A stretch of DNA of 64,000 bases, taken from Agathobaculum massiliense. Its GTDB lineage: Bacteria; Bacillota; Clostridia; Oscillospirales; Butyricicoccaceae. The DNA is taken from positions 62,001 to 126,000 of the forward strand of contig NZ_OMPN01000001.1 of NCBI RefSeq assembly GCF_900291975.1, given 5' to 3'. How positions within the stretch are numbered: the stretch's first letter is position 1; each line of letters opens with the position of its first letter. This document shows positions 46,322 through 55,135 of this stretch, piece by piece. The notes beneath the pieces were generated by a model. That model saw only the letters and a list, made by a program, of their open reading frames with translations. It did no database searches and was not told where the DNA came from. The translations under genes and the position numbers were made by a program.

Positions 46322-47329
46322 ATGAAAAAAAGAGTGTTTGCCGCGATTGCGGCTTTGACGATGCTGCTGGGCGGCTGCGCCGGCAGACAGACAGAAAACG
46401 CTTCGGATAACGGCGACGGGCTGCGCGAACTGACGGTCGTACTCGATTGGTACCCGAACGCGCTGCACGCGTTCCTCTATCAGGCGGAAAAGGCGGGATA
46501 TTTCGCGGAGGAAGGATTAACGGTCAATATCCAGCCGCCGGCCGGTGTCAATGACGCGATGAGCATGGTCGCGGCGGGCAAGGCGGATATCGGGCTGTAC
46601 TACCAGCAGGATGTGATACAGGCGCGTGTCCAGCAGGATGTGCCGATCAAATCGATCGCTGCCGTCGTGCAGACACCGCTTAACATTGTTCTTTCGCTTA
46701 AGGATGAAAATATCACAAAGCCGGAGGATCTGGTCGGCAAAACGGTCGGCTATGCCGGTACCGAGCTGTCGGAAGCGCTGATCCGCAGCGTTATGAAAAA
46801 CAGCGGCGCTGATCCCTCGGATGTAACAATGGTGGATGTAGGCTTTGAACTGATGGCGTCCATGACGACCGGCAACGTGGATGCAACGATTGGGTGCCTA
46901 GTCAACCATGAGGTGCCGCAGATGGAGAAGGAAGGTTTTGCGGTTAACTACTTCTTTCCGGATGATTTCGGCGTGCCGAAATATTACGAAGGGATTTTTT
47001 TGGCGAGCGATGAAATGATAGCAAACGAGCCGGAATTGCTGGCAGGATTCCTGCGCGCCTGCGCAAAGGGCTTTGATGATTTCCAGAGCAATACGGACGA
47101 GGTGCTGCAGGTGCTACTGGACAATCAGGACGAGGCGAATTTCGCGCTCGATCCAGAGGTGGAGAAGCAGTCCTGCGAAACGCTTCTTCCGCTGATGGAG
47201 ACAGCGGATGCGCCTTTCCTCAGCCAGACCGAGGCGTGCTGGCAGGAGAACATTAACTGGATGTACGACGAAGGCCTGATTTCGGAAAAGCCGGATGTGT
47301 CAGAAGTCATGGCGTCGATCGAATTTTGA
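46322..47329 (+). CDS. thiY: Thiamine-precursor ABC substrate-binding lipoprotein (NMT1/THI5-like)
   Basis: The 335-residue lipoprotein has a lipobox (AALTMLLGGC, Cys about 20) and the NMT1/THI5 domain: VVLDWYPNALHAFLYQAEKA, IQPPAGVNDAMSMVAAGKAD, QTPLNIVLSLKDENITKPED. WYPNxxHA and the following helix are hallmarks of ThiY proteins that bind pyrimidine precursors. ATG 46322 is chosen; a TTG one codon earlier is alternative. It ends the operon. Confidence 0.92.
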   Translation: MKKRVFAAIAALTMLLGGCAGRQTENASDNGDGLRELTVVLDWYPNALHAFLYQAEKAGYFAEEGLTVNIQPPAGVNDAMSMVAAGKADIGLYYQQDVIQARVQQDVPIKSIAAVVQTPLNIVLSLKDENITKPEDLVGKTVGYAGTELSEALIRSVMKNSGADPSDVTMVDVGFELMASMTTGNVDATIGCLVNHEVPQMEKEGFAVNYFFPDDFGVPKYYEGIFLASDEMIANEPELLAGFLRACAKGFDDFQSNTDEVLQVLLDNQDEANFALDPEVEKQSCETLLPLMETADAPFLSQTEACWQENINWMYDEGLISEKPDVSEVMASIEF

Positions 47330-47340
47330 AATAAAAATGA

Positions 47341-47383
47341 CCGCACAGCGTGCAGCGTAAAAGCTGATGCTGTGCGGCTTGTT
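47341..47383. terminator. Bidirectional terminator between thiY and the LysR gene
   Basis: CCGCACAGC and GCTGTGCGG form a 9-bp stem around a long loop, followed by CTTGTTTT on the plus strand. Confidence 0.75.
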
Positions 47384-48256
47384 TTATGCATTCCGGTAGG
47401 GCAGGTAGTCTAAAAAGCGTTTGACCGCTAGGGAAACCGTTTTATTATCCCGCAGCGCGAGGCCAATATTGCGGTGAGCCGGAACGTCAAGTTCTTTCGC
47501 GACAATGCGGTAGGGGATGCGCTTTAGAATGAGTTGGGGTAGGATGCTGACGCCAAGGCCGCTTTCCACCATGGACATGATCGCATAATCGTCCCAGGTC
47601 GTAAAGTGTATGGGGGGATGGAGGTCACAGCGCTTGAGAATTTCGGAAACCTCCGTATTTGCTCCTTTTTCAAGCAGCAGAAACGGTTCGCTGCCAAAAG
47701 CGGAAACAGGGAAACGGCTGCAGTCCGCCAAAGGGTGCTGCACAGGGAGAACGGCAAGCAAAGGGTCCTGCTCTAAAAAGATGGTTTCCAGATCGGGATG
47801 CGCCGGCAGGCGCAGAAAGCCGCAATCGACCCTACCTTCCATGATCCAGGTTTCGATTTCCGTGTAATCGCCGAGCAGCAATTCATAATCTATATGGGGA
47901 TAATCCTTTTGAAACGCACGGATGATGTTGGGCAGCCAGTGCGTTGCCACGCTGGAGAACGTGCCGATGCGGATCAGGCCGGACTGCAGGCCGTTCAATT
48001 CCTCCACCTGCATTTGCAGCTTGCGGTATTCCTCGCAGACGCGCTTCGCATACGGCAGGAGCGTGAGACCGTCCGACGTGAGGCGAACGCCAGCCCGCCC
48101 GCGTTCAAGCAGGGAGACGCGCCACTCGTTTTCCAGATCGCGGATCATGCGGCTGATACCGGACTGCGAATAGGAAAGCATCTCGGCAGCCTTGGTAAAG
48201 CTTCCGCATTCCACGGTTCGGATCAATGCGAGATATTTTTGAATATTCCCATCCAT
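47384..48256 (-). CDS. LysR-family transcriptional regulator
   Basis: The 290-residue protein has the LysR HTH (SFTKAAEMLSYSQSGISRMI) and a type 2 periplasmic-binding-like effector domain (GLIRIGTFSSVATHWLPNII, ending LDYLPYR). ATG 48256 has AAAGGATGG upstream; an upstream start would add 12 residues before it. It is divergent from the deacylase gene at 48379 and convergent with the thiamine operon. Its target may be the ProXp-like gene and proB, as LysR proteins often regulate divergent genes. Confidence 0.88.
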   Translation of the reverse strand: MDGNIQKYLALIRTVECGSFTKAAEMLSYSQSGISRMIRDLENEWRVSLLERGRAGVRLTSDGLTLLPYAKRVCEEYRKLQMQVEELNGLQSGLIRIGTFSSVATHWLPNIIRAFQKDYPHIDYELLLGDYTEIETWIMEGRVDCGFLRLPAHPDLETIFLEQDPLLAVLPVQHPLADCSRFPVSAFGSEPFLLLEKGANTEVSEILKRCDLHPPIHFTTWDDYAIMSMVESGLGVSILPQLILKRIPYRIVAKELDVPAHRNIGLALRDNKTVSLAVKRFLDYLPYRNA

Positions 48257-48378
48257 ATGCCATGTCCCATCCTTTGCATCTGATTTTATCATGGTTTATA
48301 TGAAAAACATTTGCTTTTGTAATTTATAAAAATATGGTACAGTATATTTGTCGATGATGCAAGGGAAAGAGGCAAAAA

Positions 48379-48918
48379 ATGTTTTATGTTAGCGAGATTC
48401 AAACCACAGCGCCTGTGGTGTACAAAACACCGCTTCAAAAATCTGTTTATGAGACGCTGGAGTGGCTTCAGATTCCGTTTGAGCGCGTGGATACGGATGA
48501 GGCGGTCACCATGGAGGATTGCGCCAGTATCAACCGAAAGCTGCAAATGGATATGGTGAAAACCCTGTTCCTCTGCAACCGGCAGCAGACGTCGTTTTAT
48601 TTGTTTGTCACGAAAGGGGATAAGGCGTTCCGGTCCGGAGCCTTCAGCAAAGCGTTGGAGATTGCGCGTGTTTCGTTTGCGCCTGCGGAGAGCCTTTTGG
48701 AGATGCTGGGGACAAAGGTCGGGGCTGCGACGGTATTCAGCGCTTTGCTGGACCGGCAGAACCATGTGCAGCTCGTCTTCGATCGGGAGGTGGCGGATGC
48801 GGCATGGTATGGGTGCAGTGATGGGACTACGACGGGCTATATGAAAATACAGACAGCGGATATTATGAAAAAATTTCTTCCGTTTGTCAACCATGCGGCA
48901 ATCGTGATCGAGGTGTGA
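48379..48918 (+). CDS. YbaK/ProXp-ala-type prolyl-tRNA editing protein
   Basis: The 179-residue protein has the YbaK/aaRS-associated fold; KSVYETLEWLQIPFERVDTD, DMVKTLFLCNRQQTSFYLFV and the C-terminal TGYMKIQTADIMKKFLP match PrdX/ProXp-ala proteins, which hydrolyse Ala-tRNA-Pro made by error. The catalytic lysine is likely in DMVKTLF. The neighbour is proB, which links editing and proline supply. PrdX name is used for a related protein in Clostridium. Confidence 0.88.
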   Translation: MFYVSEIQTTAPVVYKTPLQKSVYETLEWLQIPFERVDTDEAVTMEDCASINRKLQMDMVKTLFLCNRQQTSFYLFVTKGDKAFRSGAFSKALEIARVSFAPAESLLEMLGTKVGAATVFSALLDRQNHVQLVFDREVADAAWYGCSDGTTTGYMKIQTADIMKKFLPFVNHAAIVIEV

Positions 48919-48920
48919 AA

Positions 48921-49715
48921 ATGGGATTATATCAGAACCGGATTGTTATAAAGGTAGGGACATCGACGCTGACGAACGAATGGGGAAAAAGCGACTTCCG
49001 ATCCTTTGACCGGCTGGCCTGCGTGCTTTCCGGCGTGCAGAATATGGGGTATGAGGTCATACTGGTTTCTTCCGGCGCGATTGCGGTAGGGAAAAATAAG
49101 CTCAACCTGCAGGCCGCAGAGAGCATGCGGCACAAGCAGGCCGCCGCAGCGGTAGGACAGTGCAGCATCATGTTCCTGTACGATAAATTTTTTGGGGATT
49201 ACGATAAAACGATTGCCCAGATTTTGCTGAATGCGGACGATATGGAGCAGGAGGAGAAAAAGGAAAACCTGATCCATACCTTTGATACCCTGCTTGAGCT
49301 GGGAATCATTCCGGTCGTCAATGAAAATGATTCGGTCAGCTATACGGAAATAGAGTCGGACGAAAAGCTGTTCGGAGACAACGATATGCTTTCCGCCATT
49401 GTCGCAGTCCTATGTCGGGCTGGAAAGCTGGTTATCCTCTCGGATATCGACGGATTGTACGACAGCGATCCCCGTCTCCATCCAAACGCAAAGCTGCTCA
49501 GCCGGGTAGAATGCATAGACGAAAGCAAATATGCACTAGCAGGCGGCGCAGGCTCGCGGCGGGGGACAGGAGGGATGCGCACCAAATTAAAGGCTGCGGA
49601 GCTGGCAGTCTCCCAGGGGATCGATACAATCATTGCCAATGGCAGGCATCCGGACGCGATCTATGAAATCATCAGAGGAGGCGTTTCGGGAACACTGTTC
49701 CCGGGAAAGCTGTGA
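48921..49715 (+). CDS. proB: Glutamate 5-kinase
   Basis: ProB phosphorylates glutamate in proline synthesis. The 264-residue amino-acid kinase has RIVIKVGTSTLTN, VSSGAIAVG, NENDSVS and SRRGTGGMRTKLKAA, the substrate and ATP sites. It is the short form without a PUA domain. ATG 48921 is preferred; a GTG at 48915 overlaps the previous stop. proA is not next to it. Confidence 0.95.
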   Translation: MGLYQNRIVIKVGTSTLTNEWGKSDFRSFDRLACVLSGVQNMGYEVILVSSGAIAVGKNKLNLQAAESMRHKQAAAAVGQCSIMFLYDKFFGDYDKTIAQILLNADDMEQEEKKENLIHTFDTLLELGIIPVVNENDSVSYTEIESDEKLFGDNDMLSAIVAVLCRAGKLVILSDIDGLYDSDPRLHPNAKLLSRVECIDESKYALAGGAGSRRGTGGMRTKLKAAELAVSQGIDTIIANGRHPDAIYEIIRGGVSGTLFPGKL

Positions 49716-49769
49716 ATCGGCGCCAAGACGGGAATCTCTTAAAATAAAGTAAATTTTGCGGCAATAGTC

Positions 49770-49798
49770 TTGACTTCATCAAAGGATAGTGCTTATAT
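49770..49798 (+). promoter_or_regulatory. Promoter of the AI-2E transporter gene
   Basis: TTGACT (49770-49775) and TTATAT (49793-49798) are 17 bases apart. Confidence 0.6.
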
Positions 49799-49834
49799 AG
49801 AGATACTTATATTGTGCAAGAGGGGTTCAAGGCG

Positions 49835-51004
49835 TTGAATTTGAATAGAGACAATATCCTGAAAATCATGGGGCTGATCCTATTTACGGTGCTCCTCTAT
49901 GCCGGACTGCAGAACACAAAGCTGTTTGCCGATGCGTTGCGCTATCTGTTCGGACTTATGGCGCCGTTTGTGATCGGCGGCTGTATTGCGTTTGTGCTGA
50001 ATGTGCCGATGCGCTTTTTTGAAACCAAGCTGTTTTCCCGCCTTAAACCGGCGAAAGGGAAAAGGGCCGGCAAGGCGAAGCGCATTTTCAGCCTGATCCT
50101 TACGCTTGTTGTGGTTGGCGGCGTGATTGCCATTATGCTGTTCCTGATCGTGCCGGAGCTGTATCAGTCCTTTTCTGCGATCTGCAGAGAAATGTCCTAT
50201 GCCCGCGTGCGCATCCCGCAGCTTTTGGACGAAGCAACCGCGCTTTTGCCGATGTTTGAAAGCGAAATTGCTTCAATTAAGGACAGCTTCCTTAATGTGG
50301 ACTGGAAGGCAATCGGTTCCATGCTGATGGAATTTTTCCGGAACGGGAATATCCTGAGCAATACAGTCAGCATTGCGACCTCGGTGGTCAGCGGCTTTGC
50401 CAACGCCATCATCGGCATTGTTTTCGCCATATATATTTTGCTGCAGAAGGAAAATCTTGGGCGGCAGTTCCGACGCCTGTTTTATGCGTTCCTGCCAGAA
50501 AAACAGGTTGACCGTTTCCTCATGGTCTGCGGTCTGACCTCATCTTCCTTTAACAGCTTCCTGTCCGGCCAGTGCCTGGAAGCCTTCATCTTGGGAATGA
50601 TGTTTTTCGTCAGCATGTCGGTTTTCCAGATGCCTTATGCTTTGGTTATCGCGGTCCTGATCGGCATTACGGCGTTAATTCCGATTTTCGGCGCGTTTAT
50701 TGGCTGTATTGTCGGCGCTTTTCTGATTTTGATTGTCAGCCCGATAAAGGCGCTGTGGTTTATCGTTCTGTTTTTGGTGCTGCAGCAGATCGAGGGGAAC
50801 GTAATTTATCCCCGTGTGGTGGGCAGCTCGGTGGGCCTTCCCTCCATCTGGGTGCTGGCGGCGGTAACGCTGGGCGCGAGTCTGGGCGGTGTGCTGGGCA
50901 TTTTGTTTGCCATTCCGGTATTCTCCGTCATATATACTCTGCTGCGGACGGATGTCCGCGCCCGTATCAGGGAACGCGGGATTGCGGAGGGTAAAATCAA
51001 ATAG
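49835..51004 (+). CDS. AI-2E family (PerM-like) membrane transporter
   Basis: The 389-residue protein has about eight membrane helices and the family motif ALIPIFGAFIGCIVGA, plus QQIEGNVIYPRVVGSSVGLP. AI-2E proteins are diverse: sodium/proton antiport, AI-2 export or unknown. TTG 49835 follows AGAGGGG at nine bases; a GTG at 49814 is the longer alternative. Monocistronic. Confidence 0.92.
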   Translation: MNLNRDNILKIMGLILFTVLLYAGLQNTKLFADALRYLFGLMAPFVIGGCIAFVLNVPMRFFETKLFSRLKPAKGKRAGKAKRIFSLILTLVVVGGVIAIMLFLIVPELYQSFSAICREMSYARVRIPQLLDEATALLPMFESEIASIKDSFLNVDWKAIGSMLMEFFRNGNILSNTVSIATSVVSGFANAIIGIVFAIYILLQKENLGRQFRRLFYAFLPEKQVDRFLMVCGLTSSSFNSFLSGQCLEAFILGMMFFVSMSVFQMPYALVIAVLIGITALIPIFGAFIGCIVGAFLILIVSPIKALWFIVLFLVLQQIEGNVIYPRVVGSSVGLPSIWVLAAVTLGASLGGVLGILFAIPVFSVIYTLLRTDVRARIRERGIAEGKIK

Positions 51005-51021
51005 TGTTGAAAAGGAGTCAA

Positions 51022-51057
51022 AAAGGGTCCGTATCGCTTTGATACGGACCCTTTCGA
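51022..51057 (+). terminator. Terminator after the AI-2E gene
   Basis: AAAGGGTCCGTATC and GATACGGACCCTTT form a perfect 14-bp stem. The T-rich tail CGAATTTCTTT is interrupted. Confidence 0.85.
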
Positions 51058-51088
51058 ATTTCTTTGTACATATTAGTAGGGATTTTTT

Positions 51089-53443
51089 TTACCAGATCGC
51101 CACTCGGTCCTCGGGCGCAATCCACATACCGTCGCCCTCGGTGATACCGAAAGTGGTGTAGAATGCGTCAAGCGTTTGCAGCACGCGGTTGGCGCGCAGC
51201 TTATCCGGTGCGTGTACGTCGACTGTCGTATAATACGCAGCGGTCTCGCGCGGCATGGTAGAGCACCAGGTGTTCGCCATGGCGCGGAACATAGCTTTCA
51301 GATCGGGATTGGTTTCGCGCTGGACGGCTTCCAGTATGCACTGCGCCGCGCCGAGATCGGCGATGTTCTCCGAAAGGGTGAGCGCGCCGCTACAGGTGAT
51401 GCCGGGCGCGGCTTCCACGCCGTCATAGAAAGCGGTCACTTCATCGCAGAGCTGTTGGAAAGCGGCGTAGTCCTCCGCCGTCCACCAGTCGGCGGCGTTG
51501 CCGTTCTTGTCGTACTTGGCTCCATTGTTGTCAAAGGCGTGCGTAATCTCGTGCGCGATGATGTAGCCGATGCCGCCGAGGTTCTCCTCACGCGAGGCGT
51601 TCACGTCATACAGCGGAGCTTGCAGGATGCCCGCAGGAAATACGATTTCATTGCTGGAGGGTACATAGCAGGCGTTGACCGTATAAGCCGCCATCGGCCA
51701 CAGGCCCTTGTTGACCGGCTGGCCCTGCCACTTGATCAGCATCTGCTGCTGCGCTTTCAGCAGGGTGATGATATTGTCAAAGTAGCTGCCGCCCTCGTCC
51801 GCGGTTTTGAGCGTCACGCCCTTGAAATAGTCATTCCACTTGCCTTCATCCGGATAGCCGACCTTGACGCCCAGCGCGTCCAGCTTTTCGATTGCTTTCG
51901 CCTTGCTCGCGTCGCTCATCCAGTCGAGCGAGCGGATGCGGCTCTCGTAGATGTCAATGAAGTCGTATACCATATCCTCCACATCGGCCTTGGCTTCCTC
52001 GGAGAAGTATTCCGCAGCGTACAGGCGGCCCAGCTCGTCGGACAAATACTGCTGGACAAGCTGGGTGGCCAGGGCTTCGTCGCTCAGCGTGCCGGAGATG
52101 CCGAGGAAAGCTTCCTGATAGGCGTCGGAGGCATCCTGGAAATCCTGGCTGAGCATGCCGCCGTAGCCTGCAAGGATGGTCAGGCGCAGATAGGCTTTCA
52201 GGTCGGTCAGGTGCTCCTCGGTGAAATATTTGGGCGAGGCTTCAAGCAGGCCGATGTCGGAAACGACGATCTGGTCGTCCGAGCGGGCCAGGCCGGATTG
52301 CGCGTAGATATCGTCCAGGTCGAGCGTGGGATAGAGCGACTTCAGTTCATCCATGGTGTAGACGTTGTAGGTCTTGTCCACATTGCCGTAGTCCTGCCGG
52401 TCGAGCGCGTGTGTGGACAGTTCCTTTTCCATTTCCCAAACGCGCTGCGCGTCCGCCGCAGCGCTCGCTTCGTCTGCGCCGCCGATTTCAAACAGCGTTT
52501 GGATATAGGTCAGGTACGCGTCCTTCTGGCTCCCGCCATTGGCATATGTATCCTTGCTCAGCGAGGGGGAGAAGGCGGAAAAGCCGACCGTATAGCGGGT
52601 GGAGTCCTTCGCGTCCGCCGAAAGCGTGAAGCCGACCAGCGCGTTGCCCGCCAGCTCCTCTGCGAGTTGCTTTTTGACCTCCATCACCTCGTCTACGCTC
52701 TGCGCGGCTTCGGCTGCTTCCAGATAGGGACGGATCGGCTCGATGCCCGCCATATTGCGCGCGTCCCAATCGAGGATATTGGTATACAGCGCGGCGATGC
52801 GCTGCGCGTCCTCGCCCACGGGGTTCGCAACCGTGCGCTCAATCAGATTGTTGAGCGGCTCGGTGTCGTACATCTTTTCATACAGCGTGCCCGTGGAGGA
52901 CTGGCCTGCCGGAATGACCGAGCTGTCGAGCCAATCCTTGTTGACCGAAGCATAGAAATCGTCCTTCAGGTTGGAGCCGAACAGGGTATAGGTACGGTGG
53001 ATGAACTTGTCGAGTTGTTCCATGGTGACGTTCTCATCCGGCGAAAAGGTTGTGGACGAGGTGCCGGCAACAATACCGGCGGCGAACACGTCCGCCAGCT
53101 CCTCCTTCGCCCAGGCGGGGACGTCGGTGAAGTTGGACGCCGGATAACCCTTGCGGGCGTTGTCGCCCTGCGGGGCGGGCAGGCCGCCGAACGCGCGCTG
53201 CAGCATGACGAGCGCCTCGGCGCGGGTGACGGGGGCGTTTTCCCGCAGGTTTCCGTCTGGGTCGCCGTGCATCACATCCGCAGCGGTCACGCCGGGGTTG
53301 TAGTCGTCCGCCGCGGCGATGAGCGCGGCGCAGACTTCACCACGGGCAGCGGGAATCTCGCTGTCTGCCGCGAGCGCGGCGGGAAGCGAGGCCAGCAGAG
53401 CGGCGGCTGCCAGGGCGGATGCAAGGATTTGTTTTGCTTTCAT
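51089..53443 (-). CDS. SLH-domain M13 family metallopeptidase
   Basis: The 784-residue protein starts at ATG 53443 with AGGAGAGG upstream. It has a signal peptide (MKAKQILASALAAAALLASL), one or two SLH repeats (about 40-150; RAEALVMLQRAFGGLP and FTDVPAWAKEELADVFAAGI), then a neprilysin-type M13 domain. Zinc binding is HEITHAFD with the downstream ENIADLGAA glutamate, and NACYVPSSNEIVFPAGILQ is the substrate-side motif. The usual C-terminal W (EDRVAIW) is present. It probably degrades oligopeptides at the cell wall. Confidence 0.94.
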   Translation of the reverse strand: MKAKQILASALAAAALLASLPAALAADSEIPAARGEVCAALIAAADDYNPGVTAADVMHGDPDGNLRENAPVTRAEALVMLQRAFGGLPAPQGDNARKGYPASNFTDVPAWAKEELADVFAAGIVAGTSSTTFSPDENVTMEQLDKFIHRTYTLFGSNLKDDFYASVNKDWLDSSVIPAGQSSTGTLYEKMYDTEPLNNLIERTVANPVGEDAQRIAALYTNILDWDARNMAGIEPIRPYLEAAEAAQSVDEVMEVKKQLAEELAGNALVGFTLSADAKDSTRYTVGFSAFSPSLSKDTYANGGSQKDAYLTYIQTLFEIGGADEASAAADAQRVWEMEKELSTHALDRQDYGNVDKTYNVYTMDELKSLYPTLDLDDIYAQSGLARSDDQIVVSDIGLLEASPKYFTEEHLTDLKAYLRLTILAGYGGMLSQDFQDASDAYQEAFLGISGTLSDEALATQLVQQYLSDELGRLYAAEYFSEEAKADVEDMVYDFIDIYESRIRSLDWMSDASKAKAIEKLDALGVKVGYPDEGKWNDYFKGVTLKTADEGGSYFDNIITLLKAQQQMLIKWQGQPVNKGLWPMAAYTVNACYVPSSNEIVFPAGILQAPLYDVNASREENLGGIGYIIAHEITHAFDNNGAKYDKNGNAADWWTAEDYAAFQQLCDEVTAFYDGVEAAPGITCSGALTLSENIADLGAAQCILEAVQRETNPDLKAMFRAMANTWCSTMPRETAAYYTTVDVHAPDKLRANRVLQTLDAFYTTFGITEGDGMWIAPEDRVAIW

Positions 53444-53481
53444 AAGCGGTCCTCTCCTAACTATATTATTGAAATGATACA

Positions 53482-53526
53482 ATTGTACAATGAGGCATTT
53501 GCCTTGTCAAGTGCCATATTGTACAT
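53482..53526 (-). promoter_or_regulatory. Promoter of the M13 gene with ATTGTACAAT palindromes
   Basis: On the minus strand TTGACA (53510-53505) and TACAAT (53487-53482) are exactly 17 apart. The palindrome ATTGTACAAT (53482-53491) covers the -10; a second copy ATTGTACAT lies at about 53518-53526, upstream of -35. They could bind a dimeric regulator. Confidence 0.7.
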
Positions 53527-53639
53527 ATATTATATATACAAAATAGCATGGAAGATGAACCCTGTCAAGCAACTTTTCCATAAAAGCAGGAGGTACATAT
53601 TAAGATTGCGTAAATGCGAAAAAAAGAAATAGAAAATTG

Positions 53640-53668
53640 TTTACATTATCTAAATGTAATGGTAAAAT
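53640..53668 (+). promoter_or_regulatory. Promoter of the 53.7 kb SLH gene with a palindrome
   Basis: TTTACA (53640-53645) and TAAAAT (53663-53668) are 17 apart. TTACATT and AATGTAA (53641-53659) form a perfect inverted repeat overlapping the -35 element, a likely operator. Confidence 0.65.
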
Positions 53669-53710
53669 AAATCAAACAGCAGTCAAGCTGCTGTAGTAAA
53701 AGGAGGCAGG

Positions 53711-55081
53711 ATGAAAACAAAATTAAGGATTGTGCTGGCATCCGTGCTGGTAGCGGCGGGCCTTGCGGTAACCGCAGGTGCTGCAAGCTATGATAATTGC
53801 GCTGATCAGCTCAAGGATTTGGGACTGTTTCAGGGTACGGAGGACGGGTATGAGCTTGACCGCGCACCGACCCGCGGCGAGGCTGCAACCATGCTGGTAC
53901 GTCTGCTCGGTAAGGAAGCGGAAGCGAAAGAGCTTACTTATGAGGCTCCGTTTACCGATCTGGATGACTGGCAGAAGCCGTACGTCCAGTATCTGTATGA
54001 TAATAAGCTGACCAATGGCGCGACCGAAACGACCTTTGAGCCGGAAGAGGCCTGCTCCGCGCAGATGTACACGACGTTCCTGCTCCGCGCGCTCGGTTAC
54101 AGCGATGCGGCAGAGGGCGATTTCACCTATGACGCGGCGATTGATTTCGGCGAGACCATCGGCCTGGTCGACTATGCCAACTGCAATGAGAGCGCGTTCC
54201 TGCGCGACCATGTGGCGGCGATGAGCCTGACTGCGCTGAACACCGACGTGAAGGGCGCGACCGAGACCAAACTGCTGGAGAAGCTGGTGGCGGATGGTGC
54301 CGTAGACGAAGCCAAGGCGGAAAGCCTGCTGGCGTTCTTTGACAATTATGATGCCTATGTGGAAGCGACCGCCGCTATGGGCGACGCGACCAAGATGGAC
54401 GTTTCCGCTGATGTTTCCGCCAGCGTTGCGCTGGGCGATCAGCAGGTCATGAGCCTGTCCATGCCGATGGAAATTAAGGCGGACATGGATATGGAGAGCC
54501 TGGATCAGTCCAAGATGGCCGTTACGGGTACGATAGAAGTGACAATCGATGAATCCCTAGTGGAAGAGGGTGCGGATACATCGTTTGAAATGCCGATGGA
54601 GTACTACTACACGGATGGCGTTTACTACATGAATATGGGCGATCAGAAGGTTAAGATGGAGATGTCCATGGAGGATGCGATGTCCCAGATGGGCGATCTG
54701 ACGGACCTTCAGAACAGCGAGCCGATCTGCCTGATCGAGTCGATCACGAAGTCCGGCAGCACAATGACGGTGACCTATTCTTCGGCTGGCATGAGCGGCC
54801 TGGTGAATTCTGTTCTGGATTCCATGAATATTGACACTGCGGCAGAAGGCGTAGCGATCGATATCGGCGAGGTCATCTCCAAGGCGACAGTTTCCAATGG
54901 TAAGATCAGCGGCATGGATATGAACATGAAGATGACCATGACGGTTGAGGGTCAGACCATGACCATGGATATGAACATGAAGTGCGACATCAACTCGATT
55001 GGAAATGTAACGATCACGCTTCCGAGCGATCTGGACAGCTACACTGACCTGATCGGTGGCGCGGATGAGGCTGCTGCATAA
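53711..55081 (+). CDS. SLH-domain protein with beta-rich C-terminus (DUF-type)
   Basis: The 456-residue protein starts at ATG 53711 behind AAAAGGAGG. Signal peptide MKTKLRIVLASVLVAAGLAV, then SLH repeats (about 28-185) with LDRAPTRGEAATMLVRLLGK and NGATETTFEPEE. The C-terminal half is rich in Met, Asp and beta-type phrases (VSADVSASVALGDQQVMSLS), like DUF-type lipoprotein carriers of the LppX/LprG kind, but not named by me. It is a paralogue of the protein at 56207. Confidence 0.85.
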   Translation: MKTKLRIVLASVLVAAGLAVTAGAASYDNCADQLKDLGLFQGTEDGYELDRAPTRGEAATMLVRLLGKEAEAKELTYEAPFTDLDDWQKPYVQYLYDNKLTNGATETTFEPEEACSAQMYTTFLLRALGYSDAAEGDFTYDAAIDFGETIGLVDYANCNESAFLRDHVAAMSLTALNTDVKGATETKLLEKLVADGAVDEAKAESLLAFFDNYDAYVEATAAMGDATKMDVSADVSASVALGDQQVMSLSMPMEIKADMDMESLDQSKMAVTGTIEVTIDESLVEEGADTSFEMPMEYYYTDGVYYMNMGDQKVKMEMSMEDAMSQMGDLTDLQNSEPICLIESITKSGSTMTVTYSSAGMSGLVNSVLDSMNIDTAAEGVAIDIGEVISKATVSNGKISGMDMNMKMTMTVEGQTMTMDMNMKCDINSIGNVTITLPSDLDSYTDLIGGADEAAA

Positions 55082-55099
55082 CAGAAACAGTGTGAAATA

Positions 55100-55135
55100 A
55101 AAGGCGGAACGGCAAAAGCCGTTCCGCTTTTTTAA
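55100..55135. terminator. Terminator between SLH gene and ldh
   Basis: GCGGAACGGC and GCCGTTCCGC form a 10-bp stem with an AAAA loop and TTTTTT tail. It overlaps the 3' end of ldh. Confidence 0.9.

Noticed and set aside
51176-53632. Long open frame of 818 codons opposite the M13 peptidase gene
   Set aside because: It is a shadow of the codon-biased minus-strand gene, has no recognisable domain, and lacks a ribosome binding site.
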